From: Frigidibacter mobilis
GTDB taxonomy: Bacteria; Pseudomonadota; Alphaproteobacteria; Rhodobacterales; Rhodobacteraceae
Direction: 5' to 3'
Length of the DNA: 64,000 nt
Assembly (NCBI RefSeq): GCF_001620265.1
Contig: NZ_CP012661.1
Span: forward strand, 930,001-994,000
How positions within the stretch are numbered: the stretch's first letter is position 1; every line of letters begins with the position of its first letter. Made by a program: the position numbers and the translations under genes. Of the stretch, positions 49,990 through 58,024 are shown one piece after another. The notes beneath the pieces are model-generated. The model was not told the DNA's origin. It worked only from the letters and a program-made list of their open reading frames with translations, and did not search any database.

Positions 49990-50055
49990 GAACATTGTCG
50001 CGTCCCCGCTGTGTCCCCCCTGTGGAGAACATTGTCGCATCCCCGCTGTGTCCCC
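49982..50055 (+). repeat. Two-copy 37-base tandem repeat beside the att site
   Basis: Units at 49982-50018 and 50019-50055 differ at one base only (TCGCG versus TCGCA). Each ends in TGTGTCCCC, which recurs twice more at 50338 and 50349 on the other side of the tRNA fragment. Too few and too short a set for CRISPR; integrase arm sites are more likely. Confidence 0.8.
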
Positions 50056-50118
50056 GTCGCAACTGCAAAAGTCACAGCGGCTGAACACGCAGATTATATT
50101 GATTTTTAGAGACTTAAG

Positions 50119-50205
50119 TGGTGCCCGGAGACGGATTCGAACCGCCGACACGCGGATTTTCAATCCAAGTGTCGCATTCATCTTGCTCGATGAGTTATCC
50201 GGAAA
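50119..50205 (-). other. tRNA-Phe 3' half and decayed 5' half: island attachment site
   Basis: On the minus strand 50166-50119 is the 3' part of a tRNA-Phe. It has the anticodon loop TTGAAAA (anticodon GAA), GTGTCGG, the T arm GGCGGTTCGAATCCGTC and the acceptor strand TCCGGGC-ACCA. Further 5', to 50205, CCGGATAACTCATCGAGCA resembles a decayed tRNA-Phe 5' half, but about 15 extra bases and a broken anticodon stem make it non-functional. The integrase gene starts 186 bases to the right. This is what is left when an element integrates in the 3' end of a tRNA gene. The intact tRNA-Phe should lie at the far end of the island, outside the window. Confidence 0.8.
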
Positions 50206-50337
50206 TCTCATCTTAAGTAAAGAGTAGCCTGCACTTAAATAACTGAAAATACTTGAATATATTCGATATCAACCTGCTGGTTGGGGAAGCGGGTGTCGGC
50301 TTTGTCGGGTTTATGTGGATAAGGTCCGAGGCTCTGT

Positions 50338-50357
50338 TGTGTCCCCGTTGTGTCCCC
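50338..50357 (+). promoter_or_regulatory. Direct TGTGTCCCC repeats, possible integrase arm sites
   Basis: TGTGTCCCC at 50338-50346 and 50349-50357, matching 50010-50018 and 50047-50055 on the other side of the att core. The placement on both sides of the core is like arm-type sites of lambda-type integrases. Confidence 0.45.
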
Positions 50358-50390
50358 GCCATAGTCCTGTGAGCAATATGGGAGAAGTAG

Positions 50391-51746
50391 ATGGCGCGAG
50401 TTGAACTGACCGATGCGCTTGTCAAGGGCTATCTGGCAAAGCAGCGCGAGGACCTTGTCGACACCCGGGAGCCCGGTCTCGCATTGCGGGTCACGCCTGC
50501 AGGTGGAAAGACCTGGGTCGTTCGGCTTCGCTCTGCAGATGGAACGGCGCAGCGGGTGAAAATTGGCAGCTATCCGGACATGTCTCTGCGAGCGGCCCGC
50601 GCGACGGCTGCCATGCAGCGAGTTGAAATCCGGTCATCGACAGGAAACCTGAACAAGACCCGCCGAGCGGAGGCTGACGCGGCCTCAGCCTCGCCCACTC
50701 TCGCAGATCTGCTTACGGAGTATGGTGCCGGCCCTGGCCGGAATCTGGCAACTTGGCAGCCGTCGGCACGGGGCGGGAAATCGGAAGCGGTGCTTCGGAT
50801 CCGCGCGGTCTTCGCCCGGATGCTTGAGCGTCGTGTCGGGGAGATCAGCGTCGAAGATCTCGCGGCTACTATGCAAGGTTATGTTCCGCGGTCGGGTAAG
50901 GCGTCGGCCAACGGCCAGGTCAGTCGCGGCCGCGCATACTTGATGTCGGTTCTGGACTGGGCAGCTGGGCGCGGTCGGTTCTCGAAAGTTGGGAAGCGTC
51001 GGCATCCTACAGTTCCGGCACCGGACATGCATGAGACGAATGATCCCGCAACTGATGATCCTCTCATCACGGGAGAGCGAGACCGAACACTGGACCATGT
51101 GGAATTGGCGAAAGTGCTCCCGTTGCTTGCCTATCCTGCACCAACCTGTCTTGACATGCGCACACCGCCCGAAATGGACCTGCGCCCGCTTGCAATGAAA
51201 TTCATCCTGCTGACGGCAGCGAGACTTGATGAAGTCGTTACCATGTTGTGGCGCGATGTCGATTTCGAAACCGGCGTCTGGACGAAGCCGCATGTCAAGC
51301 GCCCGCGGGGAGGTCCGCGGAAGCAACAGTTGCCGCTTTCTGATGCTGCCCTCAGTCTGCTCCGCAGTCTGCCGAACTTTTCGCATCGTCAGCCAGAGCA
51401 ACTCTGTTTTTCCCTGCCCAAGGGGACAGAGATCGGAAACTGGAACCGAATTACAGTTGCAGTTCATCGCGAGAGCAACACGTCCGATTGGCATCGGCAC
51501 GATCTCCGTCGAACCAGTTCAACCGTGCTCGATCTGATCGGCGTTGCCCCCCGCGTGATTGACCGCATTCTGGCGCATAAAACTGACAACAAGAAGGAGG
51601 GCACCAGCAAGGCACTCGAGCATTACATTCGCGGTAAGAACATTCTTCGGACTGTCGATCCACAGAAAGCAGCGCTCGATCAACTGGCCAAGGTTTACGC
51701 TGAAATCGAGGCAGATCAAGAAAAAGCCAATCAAGCTGAAGAGTGA
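50391..51746 (+). CDS. Tyrosine recombinase (phage/island integrase, P4-like)
   Basis: 451-aa integrase with an N-terminal DUF4102-type arm-binding domain (GLALRVTPAGGKTWVVRLRS), a core-binding domain (~100-200) and a catalytic domain from ~235. Active-site residues are R278 (LTAARLDEV), H370 and R373 (HRHDLRR), H396 (LAHKT) and the nucleophile Y412 (LEHYIRG). It catalyses integration at the adjacent tRNA-Phe site. ATG 50391 follows GGGAGAAGTAG. All catalytic residues are present, so it may be active. Confidence 0.95.
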   Translation: MARVELTDALVKGYLAKQREDLVDTREPGLALRVTPAGGKTWVVRLRSADGTAQRVKIGSYPDMSLRAARATAAMQRVEIRSSTGNLNKTRRAEADAASASPTLADLLTEYGAGPGRNLATWQPSARGGKSEAVLRIRAVFARMLERRVGEISVEDLAATMQGYVPRSGKASANGQVSRGRAYLMSVLDWAAGRGRFSKVGKRRHPTVPAPDMHETNDPATDDPLITGERDRTLDHVELAKVLPLLAYPAPTCLDMRTPPEMDLRPLAMKFILLTAARLDEVVTMLWRDVDFETGVWTKPHVKRPRGGPRKQQLPLSDAALSLLRSLPNFSHRQPEQLCFSLPKGTEIGNWNRITVAVHRESNTSDWHRHDLRRTSSTVLDLIGVAPRVIDRILAHKTDNKKEGTSKALEHYIRGKNILRTVDPQKAALDQLAKVYAEIEADQEKANQAEE

Positions 51747-51881
51747 GCGACCGCTCCCAGCAAGGTTGCGATTGGCCTTGCGATGCATCTGACACTTGTC
51801 AGCTCGTCCCTAGCCTCTGAGGGACCGCCGTATTCACTCTATGTTTCGCCTCACCCGACTTCGCTGCACGTCAGGTTGGGT

Positions 51882-53036
51882 TCAGTCCGACGGCTGGCCC
51901 TCCACCCGATAGTCGGCGGACAGGTTCGTGGGTGGCTTGCCGGTGCCTTCGGCACGGGCGATGACCGAAGCATGGACGCGCGCGCCGGGCGGGACGCGGC
52001 GCAGCCTTGCGCGGGTTCGTTTCAGCCCCTCGGCCTTGGCCGGAAGCGGCAGGTATTCGAGCAGCTTCCACCCCCGTGTCATCGAGTCGTTGACGGGGGC
52101 GAAGGTATCGGGCGCGACGTAGGGCTGCCCCTCATGTGAGCCCTTCACCAGGCGGTTGACCGTCTGGGTGATGTAGTCGACGCCAAGCGCCTTCGTTTCC
52201 TCGATCATCCACAGGAGCGGGATCTTGGCGAGGCCCGATACAGTTTCGGGCCAGCCGCCGCCGACATCGCCATGGGTGCCTGTGAACCACACCTCGCGCG
52301 CGTCCTGCGGCACGGCGCTGCCGGGCTGGAAGCGCTGCGGCAGATGCTCGCCGCCTTCGGGCCAGAGCACAGGCTCGAACATCCGCCGCCGTTCGTCCAG
52401 CGCGACGGCATGGCGCAGATGGGCGACCGAGGGGTTGCGCGACGTGAAGGCGTGGTGGCGCAGTTGCGGCAGCAGCCCGCGCCCGGGTTCGATCACCGAG
52501 GAGACGGTGTCGAACAGCCCCAGAAGGTGGATCGGCGGGCGGTCCGGATCGAGGATGCGCTCGTAGAGCCGCACCTCGGCGAAATCATGCGCCTGCTCCG
52601 CCTCGCCGATGCGCTTATAGGCGCGCCAGGCGTGGTCCAGCAGGTTCAGGTTGCGCCGCTGCAACAGGCCGATGGCGTGGATGAACCCGGCCAGCATCCG
52701 CGCGGTATAGGCGCCGCGCGAGAAGCCGAAGATGCAGATGCGGTCGCGCTCGGTTCCCGTGGCCTTGCCGTCATCGTAATTGTCGACGAGGAAGCGGTAG
52801 GCCTCCTTGACGTTGTCGTCGATGCCCATGCCGGTGGCCATGCCCCAGAGCTCGGAGGCCTGCTGCGCCAGTTTCGACCACCTGTCCTGCGCCCCGATGC
52901 TGCCCACGCCGGGGTCGTAATAGACCAGCTGCGTGTCCGACTTCCGCAGGCAGCCGTAAAGCCGCAGGATATTGGTGCGCTGGTCCGAGATGGTGTTCGA
53001 CGTGCCGTCCAGCAGCAGGATCAGGGTCTTGGGCAT
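51882..53036 (-). CDS. DUF2235 alpha/beta hydrolase (Tle1/phospholipase-like), possible effector
   Basis: 384-aa protein with the DUF2235 pattern. Its N-terminus is TLILLLDGTSNTISDQRTNI, the nucleophile elbow GFSRGAYTAR has Ser106, LLGLFDTVSSV holds a probable catalytic Asp, and TGTHGDVGGGW the probable His. Tle1 type VI secretion phospholipases share this fold. No VgrG, PAAR or immunity gene is near. It is instead the third gene after an ATPase and an HNH nuclease, 17 bases from the latter, so it could be an effector of the same system. ATG 53036 follows GGGAGCTGCAA. Confidence 0.85.
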   Translation of the reverse strand: MPKTLILLLDGTSNTISDQRTNILRLYGCLRKSDTQLVYYDPGVGSIGAQDRWSKLAQQASELWGMATGMGIDDNVKEAYRFLVDNYDDGKATGTERDRICIFGFSRGAYTARMLAGFIHAIGLLQRRNLNLLDHAWRAYKRIGEAEQAHDFAEVRLYERILDPDRPPIHLLGLFDTVSSVIEPGRGLLPQLRHHAFTSRNPSVAHLRHAVALDERRRMFEPVLWPEGGEHLPQRFQPGSAVPQDAREVWFTGTHGDVGGGWPETVSGLAKIPLLWMIEETKALGVDYITQTVNRLVKGSHEGQPYVAPDTFAPVNDSMTRGWKLLEYLPLPAKAEGLKRTRARLRRVPPGARVHASVIARAEGTGKPPTNLSADYRVEGQPSD

Positions 53037-53053
53037 TTGCAGCTCCCTTCGGA

Positions 53054-53956
53054 TCAATCGTCGCGGGACAGGTCGGTGGCCCAGTGGCGCAGCCATTGCG
53101 TTACCATAGCACTGTAGGGCTCGGTTTCCGCCGCCATCGCGCGCATGTCGTCAAGCAGCCGCGCCACCGCGAACTCGATGGGGGCCAGCGCCTTTCGGGC
53201 CGCAGCGTTGCCCGAGGCCTCGATCAAAGCTGCCGCCTCATCCAGCCGGGCCAGCACGTCGCGCAGCAGCTCCAGACGCCGCAGGATGCGCGTGCGCTCT
53301 TGCACCAGCGCCAGCCGATTCAGCCCATGCACCCGGATCGCGGCAGCGCCCCGTTGCGGCGCCTCCGCCGCGTCCAGTGGCAGCACCAGCGCGAGAAGCG
53401 GATCGGGATCGACGCGAAACGCCAGATGCCGGGCGGGCTCGTCGCGGCAGGGGTCGATCAGCAGCGGGCGCTCGGCGCCGATCTCGGCGAGATGGTCGGC
53501 CAGATGCGCACCATCCACCGGGAACTGGTCCGCCTTACCGGTGCTGTCCGCCATCGGCGCACCATCGGGGCCCGCCAGCCGCTGCCGCCGCCGGCGGTTG
53601 CAATCGATGCAGGACGGCAGAAGGTTGTCCCAGTCGGCGGCCAGCCACCAGTAGCCCGGATGCCCCTCAGCCTCGGCCACACGGCCCTTGGGCCGGAAAT
53701 GCTCCACATCCACCGGGGCGGTGGCGTCATAGAAGGACTCGCAATAGGCGCATTTGCCGTGGAACAAGGAATGCAGCCCGGCCTTCACGCTGTCCTCGGA
53801 ATAGGCGGTGAAAGCCATGTCCTTCGGCCGCCCTTCGGCAAAGGCCAGAAGGTTCCGCGCCAGCTCGCTCGCGCCCTTGCTCTGACGTTTGCGGCCGGGG
53901 CTTTGCGGCACAAGGCTGGCCGGCACCTCCACCCCGCGCCGATCCACCCGGCGCAT
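53054..53956 (-). CDS. HNH endonuclease, PtuB/TIGR02646-like
   Basis: 300-aa protein with the HNH arrangement of Septu PtuB and retron-Eco78-type effectors: C69-x2-C72 in HGKCAYCES, VDVEHFRPKGR with catalytic His86, YWWLAADWDNLLPSC with N111, and C116-x2-C119-N120 followed by RRRR. The C-terminal ~130 residues are helical. It starts at ATG 53956, overlapping the stop of the ATPase gene (TGATG), so the two are coupled. In Septu the PtuA ATPase complexes with PtuB, which cuts nucleic acid on phage infection. The zinc and catalytic residues are intact. Confidence 0.87.
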   Translation of the reverse strand: MRRVDRRGVEVPASLVPQSPGRKRQSKGASELARNLLAFAEGRPKDMAFTAYSEDSVKAGLHSLFHGKCAYCESFYDATAPVDVEHFRPKGRVAEAEGHPGYWWLAADWDNLLPSCIDCNRRRRQRLAGPDGAPMADSTGKADQFPVDGAHLADHLAEIGAERPLLIDPCRDEPARHLAFRVDPDPLLALVLPLDAAEAPQRGAAAIRVHGLNRLALVQERTRILRRLELLRDVLARLDEAAALIEASGNAAARKALAPIEFAVARLLDDMRAMAAETEPYSAMVTQWLRHWATDLSRDD

Positions 53957-56013
53957 CAGAGCGCCCTCAGCAGGTCGAGGATCTTCGCCCTTGTCGTCTC
54001 GCGCCATTCCGGCCGGTCGCTGCGCCGCTCGGACAGGTAGGCCTGCACCGCCTCCTGCACGATCCGCTCCACCTGGGTTCGGCCGATGGGCAGGTCCTGC
54101 AGCAGCCGTTTTTGCAGCCGCATCACGACGTCAGAGCCGCCGGTATCGGCCACGCCGCTGGCATATTGCGCCATCAGGTTTTCCAGCGCCTGAACCGAGG
54201 CGGGATCGTCGGTATCCCCCAGCCCGAAGAAATCCGCGGTCAGAAGCTGGTCCACCGTCAGCGCGCCCATGTCGGGCAGGCGGTCCAGCGCCTCGACCAT
54301 CACCGGCAGGTCGGTCGCGCCCGTTGCCAACTGCCGGGTCATCACCCGCACCTCGCCCGGCGCGGCCCGGCGCAGGCAGAGTGGGTCATGGGTGGTCACC
54401 AGAAAGGTCGCCGCGGGCAGTGCCTGCCGCAACCCATCGACGATCGCCATCTTCCAGCGCGGATGCAGATGCGCCTCGACCTCGTCGATCAGGATCAGCG
54501 CCGGCATCGCCTCGAGCTTCATGTCGCGGGTGGCCGGCGCCTCCATCAGCCAGCGAAGCACATCGCCGACCAGCGCCAGCACGGTGCGAAAGCCGGAGGA
54601 GACCGCCAGCAGCGGCGTTTCCTGTTCAAGCCCCTCGGTTTTGGTCACGACCACACAGTCGGTGCCCCGGCGGCGGATCGCCTCGAAATCCACGCCGAAG
54701 ACAAAGCGCAGCACCTGCACCACTTCGTTAAACCGCTCGTCCCGCAAGGCCAGCAGCCAGTCGCGGGGGTTCGAGAGCAGGCTGTCGGGTTTGAACAGCG
54801 ACACCACGCCCCGATCCGCGCCGCGCCCACGCACCCCGTCAAGATAGAGCCGGTAGGCACCATAGGCGAAAACCTGCGGCAGGCCCTTGGCGCTGCTTTC
54901 GCTGCGGAGCTCCTCCGGCGCCAGATGCAGGGTGACCGTGGCCTCGGCGGCGCCTGCGACGAAATGCAGGGACACGCGGCCCTCGGTGCGCGCAGGCGCT
55001 TCGGCATCGCCCATAAAGCGCGGGTTCAGCAGCAGGGCGCCCGGGTCCTTCACCAGCTTGCGCCGCGCCGCATCGCCCATCATCGCCAGCGCGACGGCTT
55101 CAAGGATCGTGGACTTGCCGGCCGCGTTCTCGCCTAGGATCAGCAGCGCCGTGGCCCGCGGGCGCCCGTCGGGCGGCACCGCAGGAGTATTGGGCATGTC
55201 GAGCTCCAGCCGCTCGATGGCCTTGAAATTCTCGATGCCGATGTGGGCCAGTTCCCAGCGGAGCGGCTGCTTCGGGGGCCGCGGGACGCGTGGCTTGCGG
55301 GTTGGGAGGGCACTGGTGGTCGGCCCGATGCGCTTGGAGACCAGCGCAGGCCGGTTGAGGTTGAACATCAGGATGGTCAAGGCGCCCCGTTCGGTCAGCC
55401 CGATCAGCTTGCCTGTTTCCTCCCCGCGGATATGCTCTTGCGGATCGTCAGCACACGGATCGAGAAGGAGCTGCTGTTCCTCCGGCATATCGGGCCATCG
55501 GCCCGTGTTCTCCTTTTCGTAAGTCGCATAGACCCGCCAGGTTGGATCTGAGGAGCGTGATCCCATCACGGGAAAAATCTCCGGTTGCTCTGGCTTGCAC
55601 CCTGAACAGATCGGGTAGAGGTTTTGCCACGCGTCGGCTAACCAGCCATAATGCAAGGCAAAAAGCGCCATCAATCCGGGGGACGGCCGCTTCCGCGATT
55701 GTGCGTCTTTCAGAGAATCCTCGCTGGCCCAGGACTGTAACGTGTCGAACCTTACGTCCACATCACTCGTCGGGCGAAAGCGATACACGGCGCTGGCCGT
55801 CTCGATCCCGCAAAAGGCGCAAAGCCCGTCGAACGGCTCGGCCACCGCCGCCAGTAACCCGGGCACGGCCGGCAGATGCCGGTCCGGCGGGCGGGTCTGG
55901 GCGCGGCGTTCTTCGGGCAGGCGCAGGAACTCGAGATAGGCCCGCCGCATCCGCGCAAATTCAGGATGCGACAGCACCTCAGGCGGCGTCTCGGGCCGGA
56001 CAATGCGCCTCAT
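53956..56013 (-). CDS. AAA/ABC-type ATPase with an N-terminal degenerate HNH domain (PtuA-like)
   Basis: 685-aa protein. Residues ~60-150 look like a decayed copy of the neighbour's HNH domain: C65-x2-C68 (GLCAFCGIE), YRFRP where the nuclease has EHFRP (catalytic His replaced by Arg), then YPICSGC with C136/C139. Residues ~255-600 form an ABC/SMC-type ATPase of the OLD/PtuA kind: IENFKAIERLEL, Walker A GENAAGKST (294-302), a signature-like VSSGFRT (471-477), Walker B ALILIDEVEAHLHP (505-518) and switch His542 in TTHDP. ATG 56013 follows GGGAGCATTGGC. First gene of the ATPase-HNH-DUF2235 operon; probably a phage-defence sensor ATPase (inference). Confidence 0.85.
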   Translation of the reverse strand: MRRIVRPETPPEVLSHPEFARMRRAYLEFLRLPEERRAQTRPPDRHLPAVPGLLAAVAEPFDGLCAFCGIETASAVYRFRPTSDVDVRFDTLQSWASEDSLKDAQSRKRPSPGLMALFALHYGWLADAWQNLYPICSGCKPEQPEIFPVMGSRSSDPTWRVYATYEKENTGRWPDMPEEQQLLLDPCADDPQEHIRGEETGKLIGLTERGALTILMFNLNRPALVSKRIGPTTSALPTRKPRVPRPPKQPLRWELAHIGIENFKAIERLELDMPNTPAVPPDGRPRATALLILGENAAGKSTILEAVALAMMGDAARRKLVKDPGALLLNPRFMGDAEAPARTEGRVSLHFVAGAAEATVTLHLAPEELRSESSAKGLPQVFAYGAYRLYLDGVRGRGADRGVVSLFKPDSLLSNPRDWLLALRDERFNEVVQVLRFVFGVDFEAIRRRGTDCVVVTKTEGLEQETPLLAVSSGFRTVLALVGDVLRWLMEAPATRDMKLEAMPALILIDEVEAHLHPRWKMAIVDGLRQALPAATFLVTTHDPLCLRRAAPGEVRVMTRQLATGATDLPVMVEALDRLPDMGALTVDQLLTADFFGLGDTDDPASVQALENLMAQYASGVADTGGSDVVMRLQKRLLQDLPIGRTQVERIVQEAVQAYLSERRSDRPEWRETTRAKILDLLRAL

Positions 56014-56427
56014 GCCAATGCTCCCGTCATCCAAATGCAACTCGAGGATGAACGATTGAGGGCTCGTTTTCTACCCGCCATCGGTATTCACCGAGCCGGA
56101 GCATTGTCATGGAAGAACTAGCAGGAAGAATGTCAGTCGCGTTAGAAAGCTACACTATGGGCCGGACTGAAGCTGCCTTATTTTACTTTATCGCGCAGCA
56201 GACAACGGCTGCCATGCTTTGGCCCGCCTCCGGCGAGAGGGACGACATGACCTGCCGGGGTGAAGCCCAACCGACACGGCTGCCCGCCAACCGCCCAAGC
56301 AGACCGAGGCGCGAGCACAACGAGCGGTTCGCGGTCGGCGTGCCGCGCGCTTCGGGATGCCCGCGTCATCCGCTTCATCCGAGAGACGTCGCACCGAGGT
56401 GGGTCTGCCTTGTCTCGATGAAATTGG
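56014..56427. other. 414-base gap upstream of the ATPase operon
   Basis: Contains the promoter region of the leftward defence-like operon and the 3' flank of the SRAP gene. Short open frames on both strands lack ribosome binding sites and recognisable motifs. I see no gene or RNA in it. Confidence 0.45.
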
Positions 56428-57111
56428 CTAGCCCGGGATAGGGTCCTCCCGGCCGCCCTCTGCCACGATCTGCACCATGCCGTCCTGCAGCGGCCGTTGC
56501 AGCCGCAGCGCCTCGGATGCGGGCGCTGTCAGCCACAGCCGCCACTCCTCAGGCTCGGTAAGGATCACGGGCATCGCCTTGGGATGCACGGGCGCAACCT
56601 CGGCATTTGGGGCGCAGGTCAGGAAACCGAACAGGTCCGCCGTCACCTCGCCCTCCTTCAATTTGCGCACCGAGGTCCATTCCGTGCGGATGCCGGCGAA
56701 GAAGGCCAGCGGGCGATCCGGCCCGAGCGCAAACCAGACCGGGTGGTTGCGTGAGGCGCCGGGGCGGGCGTCAAGCTCGGAAAAGCCTGTGAAAGGCACG
56801 AGGCAGCGGTTTTGCACCCCCAGCCAGCGCCGCCAGTGCGGTGAACCGGTGTTGCGGATGTTGGTCACGCCAGGGTCCGTCCGCTTGCCGACCAGGAACT
56901 TCGGCGGCGTCGGCATGCCCCAACGGGCGGTGCCAAGCTGCCAGCCGCGCGCTCCGTGACGGATGATCGGTGCGCTGTAGTCGGGGTAGATGCCTGGCAT
57001 CGGCGGCAAGTTGCCCGCCTTGTCCTCGAAGGGCTCGCCCTGATCGACCACGGCGTCGAAGACGTGCCGCATCGCGTCCTGGCTCTTGGTCTGGCTGTAT
57101 AAATTGCACAT
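56428..57111 (-). CDS. SOS-response-associated peptidase, SRAP/YedK (HMCES) family
   Basis: 227-aa SRAP protein. These proteins form a stable crosslink with abasic sites in single-stranded DNA. The catalytic Cys2 follows the start (MCNLYSQT). ARWGMPTPP, TNIRNTGSPHWRRW (DNA-binding Asn), LVPFTGFSE (active-site Glu) and VHPKAMPVILTE (His) are all in the usual order. Cleavage of Met1 is required, and Cys2 is present. Single leftward gene on the island; SRAP genes are often carried by mobile elements. Confidence 0.9.
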   Translation of the reverse strand: MCNLYSQTKSQDAMRHVFDAVVDQGEPFEDKAGNLPPMPGIYPDYSAPIIRHGARGWQLGTARWGMPTPPKFLVGKRTDPGVTNIRNTGSPHWRRWLGVQNRCLVPFTGFSELDARPGASRNHPVWFALGPDRPLAFFAGIRTEWTSVRKLKEGEVTADLFGFLTCAPNAEVAPVHPKAMPVILTEPEEWRLWLTAPASEALRLQRPLQDGMVQIVAEGGREDPIPG

Positions 57112-57584
57112 GGTTCAGTGCGAACCGCCTTGCTGCTTCCGACCGCACACTGCCAGACAGGAGCAGTCGTGTGAAGGTGACCTCTAGCATCTAGACCTGC
57201 TTGCCGGACGGGGCTGTGCGTTCTCTGTTCCAGTCCATAAAGCTGGAGGGGAGTTGCTGGAGCCAGATCACGAGCACCCGACATTCAGCTCTATTCGGAG
57301 GGTATTAGTAGGACGTAGACGTCGCTCTTGGGCGACATGATCGTAGTGCGTCTTCGCCCGGGTCATGCGGACGCGAAGATTCTGGCGCGCCTGTGTCACG
57401 CCCCCGCGTTGACACTGCCCTTCACAATGCGGGTCGTGGTCGCGCGAGTGCCCAGCGTTCCGCGACCCGCATCAGAAAACCTTCACCTAAGCGGTCGGTC
57501 TAAGCCGTTGCCGCGCAACATCGGAGCTTCTCCTAAGCCGACGTTCACCCTACACTCAAAACGGCGACCTAAGATGGGAAATCC
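57112..57584. other. 473-base gap, no gene seen
   Basis: Lies between the divergent SRAP gene and a small rightward gene. GGTTC-AGTGC-GAACC (57114-57128), next to the SRAP start, is a short palindrome that may be regulatory. It does not match the alphaproteobacterial LexA spacing (GTTC-N7-GTTC). Open frames here look non-coding. Confidence 0.4.
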
Positions 57585-57830
57585 ATGACGATACTAAACG
57601 ATCTCAGCGGTGAAATCAGGCAGAGGATCGACGCTCTGGAAACCGGCGAACAGTTTTCTCTCCGCACGTTCTTCGGCGGAAGCGAGACTTTTGCAGAATA
57701 CGGCAGTTCAGGTCGACGAAAAGCCCTAGGAACGCAGTTCCGTAGGGCAGTAAAGGCGGAAGAATTTGCAGGTATAGAATACTCGCACCATGCCGCTTCG
57801 CCAGCCGAGCATTGGTATCGGCGGAGTTGA
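57585..57830 (+). CDS. Small unknown protein, DUF1413-like pattern
   Basis: 81-aa protein with a helix (LSGEIRQRIDALETG), then FSLRTFFGGSETFAEY, LGTQFRRAVKAEEFAGIEYS and a terminal HWYRR. The order (effective-expression phrase, Phe-rich turn, G..F...V and a closing aromatic) recalls DUF1413 proteins found as small single-domain genes on mobile DNA; the match is by pattern only. GATGGGAAATCC precedes ATG 57585. GC falls below the rest of the window from here on. Confidence 0.6.
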   Translation: MTILNDLSGEIRQRIDALETGEQFSLRTFFGGSETFAEYGSSGRRKALGTQFRRAVKAEEFAGIEYSHHAASPAEHWYRRS

Positions 57831-58024
57831 CCGCCCCAAATTGTCGTCCGCCGTCTCCACACTGCCGCTTCGGAAGTCTCGATTTCGAAAAGCGGAAGCT
57901 TGGGAAGATAACGGCAGAAACGTCTTGTTGACCTGAACTTGTCTTGATGAACTGCGGTTTTCTCCGCTATCGCGCATTTTTATGGTGAAGCAATTTGAGA
58001 TGTTTGAACGGAGAAGGATGCAGC

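Noticed and set aside
49982..50055. Tandem 37-base repeat as a CRISPR array
   Set aside because: Only two adjoining copies without spacers and no cas genes.
50119..50205. Functional tRNA-Phe gene
   Set aside because: The 5' half is decayed, the anticodon stem is mismatched and the central region is about 15 bases too long.
57114..57128. LexA box upstream of the SRAP gene
   Set aside because: GGTTC-N5-GAACC is an inverted, not the direct GTTC-N7-GTTC arrangement used by alphaproteobacterial LexA.
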